Source: an uncultured Oscillospiraceae bacterium
Lineage (GTDB): Bacteria; Bacillota; Clostridia; Oscillospirales; Oscillospiraceae
NCBI GenBank assembly: GCA_934512135.1
Contig: CAKSWT010000009.1
Location: forward strand, 1-64,000
Direction: 5' to 3'
Length of the DNA: 64,000 nt
The notes under the pieces were generated by a model. It was given only the letters and a program-made list of their open reading frames with translations, did no database searches and was not told the origin of the DNA. Positions 58,962-64,000 of the stretch are shown piece after piece. Every line of letters begins with the position of its first letter. Positions within the stretch are counted from its first letter, which is position 1. The position numbers and the translations under genes are program-made.

Positions 58962-60908
58962 TTAAATGTCCAGCGCTGCCCAGTAGCCGGTGTGGGTAGC
59001 ACCGAAAACAGTCTGGATCTTGGCACAGTCGCCAATCTGGACGTAGTCCTCAGCCACGAACCGGAACTTCTCAGCCTCGGCAGCGTTGGGCCGCATGCCT
59101 ACGGCCATAATTACGGTGTCACAGGGGACAACCACCTCGTTGCCGTCTGTATCCACATAGGTAACGCTATCGTCGGAGATGGCAGTGACCTTTGCACCGG
59201 TGCGAACGTCGGTGAATTCCTCCAGACGCTCAGTCAGAGGAATGCGATGGGTACGCCACGCCTCGGGAGCAACGGCCCCGGTCATCTCCAGAATGGTGAC
59301 ATGCTTGCCGTAGGTTTGGGCTAGGTCAAGGCCGCCCTCGCATCCCACCAGACCGCCGCCGACCACCACAACGCGTTCGCCGATGTTGTCCAGATTTTCA
59401 AAGTAGTTGAATGCGTTGAGAACCTTAGGACTGTCAGCACCGGGGATGGGCGGAATAATAGGATTGGCACCGGTAGCGGCAACAATCACATCAAAGCCCA
59501 TGGCATCCACAGACTCGGGTTCAGCGGTGGTATTCAGAAGCACTTTGACACCGGCCTTGTAGGTCTGGCGGACAAGGTAGTTCATAAAGTCACGGAGCCC
59601 CTCCTTAAAATATTCGTGGGTTCCGAACTTGAGCTGACCGCCCAGCTTGTCGGTTTTCTCCATCAGGGTTACGTCATGGCCCCGCTGAGAAGCGGTGATG
59701 GCACACTGCATACCTGCAGGGCCGCCACCGATGACCAGAACCTTCCGGCTCTTGGTAATGGGTTTTGTCAGAGCATCCAGACGTAGGTTGCGGCCTGCGG
59801 TGGGGTTGACGGAACAGCCAAAACGGCGTGCAACTTTCTCACCATCCAGGCAGTAGAAGCACTTGATGCAGGGGGTGATGTCCTCCTCCCGGCCCTTGCG
59901 GACCTTGTTGGGCCACTCGGGGTCGGCGATGGTCGTACGGCACATGGCAATGGCGTCAGCCTTGCCGGATGCCAGAATCTCCTCAGCCTTAGCGGGATCG
60001 GTAATGGCACCGATGGTGACCACAGGACATTTGGTAATCTCTTTTTTGATGGCCTCAGCGAGATACACGTTGGGGCCGTGACCCAGGAAAGCGGAGGGAT
60101 GCATGATGGCACGGGTATGTACGTTGGCACGCATACCTGCGGAAACATGGATCAGATCCACCTTGTCCTCAATCATCTTCAGGAACTCAATGGTGTCCTC
60201 CAGGGTCAAAGCGCCCTCGGTAAGCTCGGAGCCGGAAATACGGTATTCAATGGGGAAACCCTTGCCGCAGCGTTCCTTGATGGCCTCAATGACCTCGATG
60301 GCGAACCGTGCGCGGTTCTCGGCGCTGCCGCCGTACTCATCGGTACGCTTGTTGGCATAAGGGGAGGTGAACTGGCTCAGGAGCCAGCCGTGGCCGCCAT
60401 GGAGCATGACCATGTCGAAGCCAACCTTCTGGGCATAGGCTGCGGCGCTGGCAAAATTGTTCACCACGTCCTTAATGTCCTCCTTGGTCATCTCGTCTAC
60501 CACGGTACCGTCAGGCTTGACCATGGCAGAGGGGCCAAAGGGGTTCTTGCCGATGATATCGGCAGGAGACTCGTGGCCGCCATGGCACAGCTCGATGGAG
60601 AGCTTGCAGTCATGCTGATGGACAGCGTCTACCAGCTGGACCATATAAGGCATGCCAGCGACATCAAAAACGTTCAGGTGGCCGGGATGGGTGGGTGCGC
60701 GGTCACGGTCCACAGCGGTTTCTCCGATGGTGACCAGCGCGGCACCGCCCTTGGCCTTGCCCTCATAATAGGAAATGGTCTGATGGGTGGGATAGCCCTC
60801 CTTGCTCTGCTCTGCCATCATGGTGGGGGAGAGCAGGATGCGGTTTTTCAGGACCATGTTGCCTACCTTGAGGGGCTGGAACAGATGGGGATACTTGAGT
60901 TTAATCAC
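58962..60908 (-). CDS. BaiCD/2-enoate reductase-like NADH:flavin oxidoreductase, 648 aa
   Basis: Same three-part layout as the protein at 48283: FMN barrel (LFQPLKVGNMVLKNRILLSP ... DEYGGSAENRARF), 4Fe-4S cluster (CIKCFYCLDGEKVARRFGC), FAD/NAD domain (VLVIGGGPAGMQCAITASQRGH; VVVVGGGLVGCEGGLDLA). The start is GTG with GGAGG upstream. It follows the DASS-type transporter gene by 20 bp, so an imported unsaturated acid is its likely substrate, possibly used as an electron sink. Confidence 0.9.
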   Translation of the reverse strand: MIKLKYPHLFQPLKVGNMVLKNRILLSPTMMAEQSKEGYPTHQTISYYEGKAKGGAALVTIGETAVDRDRAPTHPGHLNVFDVAGMPYMVQLVDAVHQHDCKLSIELCHGGHESPADIIGKNPFGPSAMVKPDGTVVDEMTKEDIKDVVNNFASAAAYAQKVGFDMVMLHGGHGWLLSQFTSPYANKRTDEYGGSAENRARFAIEVIEAIKERCGKGFPIEYRISGSELTEGALTLEDTIEFLKMIEDKVDLIHVSAGMRANVHTRAIMHPSAFLGHGPNVYLAEAIKKEITKCPVVTIGAITDPAKAEEILASGKADAIAMCRTTIADPEWPNKVRKGREEDITPCIKCFYCLDGEKVARRFGCSVNPTAGRNLRLDALTKPITKSRKVLVIGGGPAGMQCAITASQRGHDVTLMEKTDKLGGQLKFGTHEYFKEGLRDFMNYLVRQTYKAGVKVLLNTTAEPESVDAMGFDVIVAATGANPIIPPIPGADSPKVLNAFNYFENLDNIGERVVVVGGGLVGCEGGLDLAQTYGKHVTILEMTGAVAPEAWRTHRIPLTERLEEFTDVRTGAKVTAISDDSVTYVDTDGNEVVVPCDTVIMAVGMRPNAAEAEKFRFVAEDYVQIGDCAKIQTVFGATHTGYWAALDI

Positions 60909-60928
60909 GGTTTTGCCTCCAAACTAGT

Positions 60929-62359
60929 TTAGAATAGCAGATTGCCCATGGGAATGCCCACCAGCAGAATGACGACCAGGGAACAGAGCACTGCGAAGAT
61001 GCCATACTTGGCGGCCTGTGCGCCGGTGACCCACTCGGAGTTGCCGTGGAGTGCAGCAGCGGGGACGCAGGCGGCGGGAGTCGCAAGTGCCATAGAAGTG
61101 GACATGATGGTGACAACCAGCAGCATAACAGGGTTCGCGCCGTTGGCTGCAGCAAAGGAATATGCGATGGGAATAAACAGCATACCGACAACCAGGTTGT
61201 TAAGCACGTTAGTCAGGATGCAGGGGATCACGGTGATGAGGATTAGGAAGACGATCATATTGCTGCCGCCGAAGATGGGCTGGCACAGCTGGGTGACCCA
61301 TGCCACGATGCCCAGGTCAGCATTGCTCAGGGAGCCAGAGATCAGGACCACGCAGGCAATAACGAAGATCAGTTCCCACTTGGCCTGAGACATGTACTCA
61401 GCAAAGCTCTTGCCCTTGGTAAAGTTCAATGCAATGAGAATGGCAACCAGAAGCAGAGCAAGTCCCTTGACGTCCAGGTTCTTCAGAGCGGCCACCACGG
61501 GGATGGAAGCAGGCAGCAGACTTGCAATTGCCAGAGCCAGCAGGAAGACGGCCAGGACACCGAAGACCAGCTTCTGATAGCCGTCGAGCTTCTCAGCCTT
61601 CTCCATAGAGGAGGTGTCAATGCTGGGAGCCTTGATCCGGAGGATATACTTGCCGAACAGCACATAAAGCAGAGCAGACAGCTGGGAGACCACCAGCATC
61701 CAGACAAAGTAGGGCACGAAACCGGGAGCCTCCATGCCGGAAACGTTGGTGAAGGCGCCCATCAACATGACGACAGGAACGTTGAAGGTAAAGAGCTGAC
61801 CGCCCATCAGGGTGCCGAAGGCAATAGCGGTAACAGCAAACTGGGTGAAGGGACCCTTCTCGATCTTGTTGGCCTCAACAATGTTATAAAACAGAGACCA
61901 TACCAGGAAGATGACAGGGAAAGCGCCGGTAATACCGTGGAGCAGGCAGGCAGCCAGCATCATGAGATAAACCAGGACCCAGGGACGACCATTGCCCAGA
62001 CGGGAACCGACGATCTTCAGAGAGATGTAACGAGTAATGCCTGCGGATTCCAGAACGCCCAGCATGCCGAACATAGTGATAACGATCAGGGTGTTGTTAT
62101 GTCCGAAAGCAGTGATCATGGATTCACTGACGGTCATCAGACCGGTGAAACCCATACAGATGATGGCCATTGCGGAGGGCCAGAACATACCCACGGTGGC
62201 CCAGCCCCAGATGGTTCCGATGACAACGCCGGCCACAGCCATACCGGTTTGGGTGATGGGAGCAGGTGCAGGGATAAAGCGGAAACAAAGCATCAGCAGC
62301 ATAACGATTGCGCTGTTGATATAATAAGCGGGAGTGCCTTTGAGAGCTCGGGCTTTCAT
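60929..62359 (-). CDS. DASS/SLC13-type anion transporter, 476 aa
   Basis: Eleven or more hydrophobic segments. The two repeat halves carry FGHNNTLIVITMFGMLGVLESAGI and VIPCILTNVLNNLVVGMLF, where the SNT-like motifs of the divalent anion:sodium symporter family lie, and SMALATPAACVPAAALHGNSEWV near the end. It would import a di- or monocarboxylate with sodium. First gene of the operon with the reductase; divergent from a LysR gene. Confidence 0.8.
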   Translation of the reverse strand: MKARALKGTPAYYINSAIVMLLMLCFRFIPAPAPITQTGMAVAGVVIGTIWGWATVGMFWPSAMAIICMGFTGLMTVSESMITAFGHNNTLIVITMFGMLGVLESAGITRYISLKIVGSRLGNGRPWVLVYLMMLAACLLHGITGAFPVIFLVWSLFYNIVEANKIEKGPFTQFAVTAIAFGTLMGGQLFTFNVPVVMLMGAFTNVSGMEAPGFVPYFVWMLVVSQLSALLYVLFGKYILRIKAPSIDTSSMEKAEKLDGYQKLVFGVLAVFLLALAIASLLPASIPVVAALKNLDVKGLALLLVAILIALNFTKGKSFAEYMSQAKWELIFVIACVVLISGSLSNADLGIVAWVTQLCQPIFGGSNMIVFLILITVIPCILTNVLNNLVVGMLFIPIAYSFAAANGANPVMLLVVTIMSTSMALATPAACVPAAALHGNSEWVTGAQAAKYGIFAVLCSLVVILLVGIPMGNLLF

Positions 62360-62382
62360 ACAGTTTCGCCTCTTTCTACATT

Positions 62383-62410
62383 ATTATAATACGGAGCATA
62401 AGAAAATCAA
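62383..62410 (-). promoter_or_regulatory. Promoter of the transporter-reductase operon
   Basis: On the minus strand TTGATT (62410-62405), a 16-bp spacer and TATAAT (62388-62383), 24 bp before the ATG. Confidence 0.65.
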
Positions 62411-62516
62411 GCCAAATGGAGGATTGTACACATGACCATTTCAAAGCGACGCTGCATGGCCGTACAGCGATCGCTCCAATCACCGCAAATGCGGCGTATG
62501 CATCGATCCTGTGTGC

Positions 62517-62545
62517 TTGCATTCCTGTCCTGATTGTATTATAAT
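62517..62545 (+). promoter_or_regulatory. Promoter of LysR gene
   Basis: TTGCAT (62517), 17-bp spacer, TATAAT (62540). Confidence 0.65.
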
Positions 62546-62614
62546 GAATTACAAAATCTTTTACAAATCGAATAAATTGATCCTATGCATAAGTTTTTGT
62601 TATGGGGTGATCCT

Positions 62615-63505
62615 ATGAATCTCCGTTATTACAAGGTTTTTGTGGAAGTCTACGAGCAAATGAATATGAGTCTGGTGGCAGAGCAGATGTTTTTGAGTCA
62701 ACCGGCGGTAAGCCGAATCATACGGGAACTGGAAGATCACTATTCCATTCGTTTTTTTCTTCGTCAGAACGGGCGGCTGATCCGCACAGCAGGCGGCACG
62801 CGATTTTATCAATACACCAAGGAGCTTCTTGCCTGCGAGGAGCAGCTGACCCTTGCTATGGCAGATCAGCGACGGAACCGAAAGGTGACTCTGGGTGTGG
62901 CACCTACACTGGCCTCCAACTATATCCCGCCCATACTCCAGAAGTACAAGGAGGAACTGGATGAGCTGGATGTTCGCCTGTTCTCTAGCCGTCCGGAGGC
63001 TTTGGAGCAGATGCTTCTGGATTCACGGATGGAGGTGGCAATGGTTGAAGGCAAAGTTTCCTCCTGGGAGCTGGTGTCCGTTCCTCTGTTTGAGGAAAAA
63101 CTTGTGCTTGTGGTCGCAGAGAATGCCCCCGCTCCGGATCCGGAACAGCCCCTGCCGCTGTTGGTTCGGGATGCCGGCGAACTGGAACGGCATCGGTTTG
63201 AGCAGACCTTTCTAGACATCCAACGGGAATACCGCATTCAGGGCGAACTGGTAGACGTAGAAGCGATTAAAAAATGTGCGCAGTGTGGCCTGGGTGTGGG
63301 GTTGGTTCCCAGGGGTTGCATACACCCCGACGATAGGCTTCGTGAAATTGATATCCCAGGCATAGATTTGTCCGCGCAGTATTCTCTGGTTTTCCACCGG
63401 AAGCGATATCTGTTTCCGGAATTGATCCACCTGATTGATTTCTTGTTTATAAGGTGCAATGGTGCAAAGGCAACGGAATTGTTCCCCCACCATTTCACGA
63501 GCTGA
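62615..63505 (+). CDS. LysR-family regulator of the transporter-reductase operon, 296 aa
   Basis: HTH at residues 1-40 (MNLRYYKVFVEVYEQMNMSLVAEQMFLSQPAVSRIIRELE), followed by a LysR effector domain. The ATG at 62615 has GGGGTGA upstream; an upstream in-frame ATG at 62585 is less likely. Divergent from the operon it probably controls. Confidence 0.87.
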   Translation: MNLRYYKVFVEVYEQMNMSLVAEQMFLSQPAVSRIIRELEDHYSIRFFLRQNGRLIRTAGGTRFYQYTKELLACEEQLTLAMADQRRNRKVTLGVAPTLASNYIPPILQKYKEELDELDVRLFSSRPEALEQMLLDSRMEVAMVEGKVSSWELVSVPLFEEKLVLVVAENAPAPDPEQPLPLLVRDAGELERHRFEQTFLDIQREYRIQGELVDVEAIKKCAQCGLGVGLVPRGCIHPDDRLREIDIPGIDLSAQYSLVFHRKRYLFPELIHLIDFLFIRCNGAKATELFPHHFTS

Positions 63506-63595
63506 TTGTCCTTTTACCCATATATAGTACCGCCCACGATACCCTGCATTTGACGGAGATCCCCTTGATCTTCCTTTCGTAGGAAATCCTCATTC

Positions 63596-63895
63596 TTAGT
63601 CACCTGCCAGAGCTTCCTCGATGAGCTCCACAATGAACTCCTTCTGGCTGATCTTCCGCCCTCTGCGCTGAGATTCCTCCGCGAGGTAGGTTTTCAGCTT
63701 CTGGAAGAGTTCCTCGGAAATCTGAATTGCAAGGGTTCTGGTTGCTGCCATGGTGATTCTGCCTCCTTCGTAATACTCGGTCAATACTTCTGTGATGTAG
63801 TCGCTCAGGGACTTGCCTGATTCCTGCTGTTCCTGCCGCACCTTATTGTGCAGGCTGATGGGGATCTGAGCACATAGGTTTTTGCGTTCTTCCAT
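63596..63895 (-). CDS. Tandem ribbon-helix-helix-like DNA-binding protein, 99 aa
   Basis: Two similar halves: AQIPISLHNKVRQEQQESGKSLSDYITEVLTEYYE (about 8-44) and LAIQISEELFQKLKTYLAEESQRRGRKISQKEFIVELIEEAL (about 55-97), each with the strand-helix-helix pattern of RHH repressors. I chose Met at 63895; an upstream ATG at 63946 is also in frame. Likely a regulator or partition-type protein of the next mobile element to the right. Confidence 0.6.
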   Translation of the reverse strand: MEERKNLCAQIPISLHNKVRQEQQESGKSLSDYITEVLTEYYEGGRITMAATRTLAIQISEELFQKLKTYLAEESQRRGRKISQKEFIVELIEEALAGD

Positions 63896-64000
63896 CGGGA
63901 TTCCGCCTTTCATGTAATTTGCAAGGCAAGTATACTTTGAAAGCATGGAAGAAGCTATTCACCAGAAGCAACGAAGAAACCAATGAAAAGGAAGCAGAAC

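Overview
The window looks like an accessory region of a gut-type Clostridia chromosome, probably Oscillospiraceae. This rests on protein style, AGGAGG ribosome binding sites, M24/TRAP/BaiCD-like/glycyl-radical anaerobic metabolism, and Tn4451/ICE-type mobility genes. No rRNA or complete tRNA is present. I cannot name a species.

The organising feature is a series of tRNA-derived attachment scars. Three 45-bp pieces of the 3' half of an initiator tRNA-fMet (anticodon loop to encoded CCA, minus strand) lie at 1127-1171, 10463-10507 and 26239-26283. Each follows a terminator hairpin, and each has a pair of TGGGTC(A) motifs spaced 12 bp on its left; the first two also have such a pair on their right. 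They divide the left part into units. (1) The end of an element carrying a beta-helix protein gene (1-1171). (2) A 9.3-kb integrative mobilizable element (1172-10507) with methyltransferase, GNAT and kinase cargo, a ParR-like gene, mobC-mobA, an excisionase and a tyrosine integrase. (3) A 15.8-kb catabolic island (10508-26283) without an integrase. Its genes are two LysR regulators, a beta-hydroxy-acid dehydrogenase plus beta-keto-acid cleavage enzyme, a DddP-like M24 protein, a complete TRAP transporter, and a glycyl radical enzyme, its activase and an MmgE/PrpD protein under a divergent LysR. (4) A flavodoxin-like, AraC, solute-binding and beta-helix segment (26284-33147) ending in the same flank as unit 1, but with the tRNA piece missing.

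Exactly where that tRNA piece should start (33148), an AT-rich segment begins. It encodes an unrecognised 415-aa protein overlapping a TIR-domain (CAP12/Pycsar-type) protein and is a candidate two-gene defence system. IS3 debris follows. A decayed ICE comes next (36784-43057): two serine recombinase genes, a virB4 stub, prgI, virB6, a pilin-like gene, a virD4 fragment and tnpW, with a toxin-antitoxin pair inside it.

From 43.6 to 51.4 kb a LysR-controlled operon encodes a BaiCD-like reductase, an orphan solute-binding lipoprotein and a GH3 glycosidase, plausibly for plant glycosides. A second GH3 is truncated against a rep/mob module (VapE helicase, CHC2 primase, mobA, mobC; 52881-57710) that holds a dense palindrome array. 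Fragments of a thioester-domain surface protein and of dnaA follow. The right end holds a second BaiCD-like reductase with a DASS-type transporter, a divergent LysR and a ribbon-helix-helix protein.
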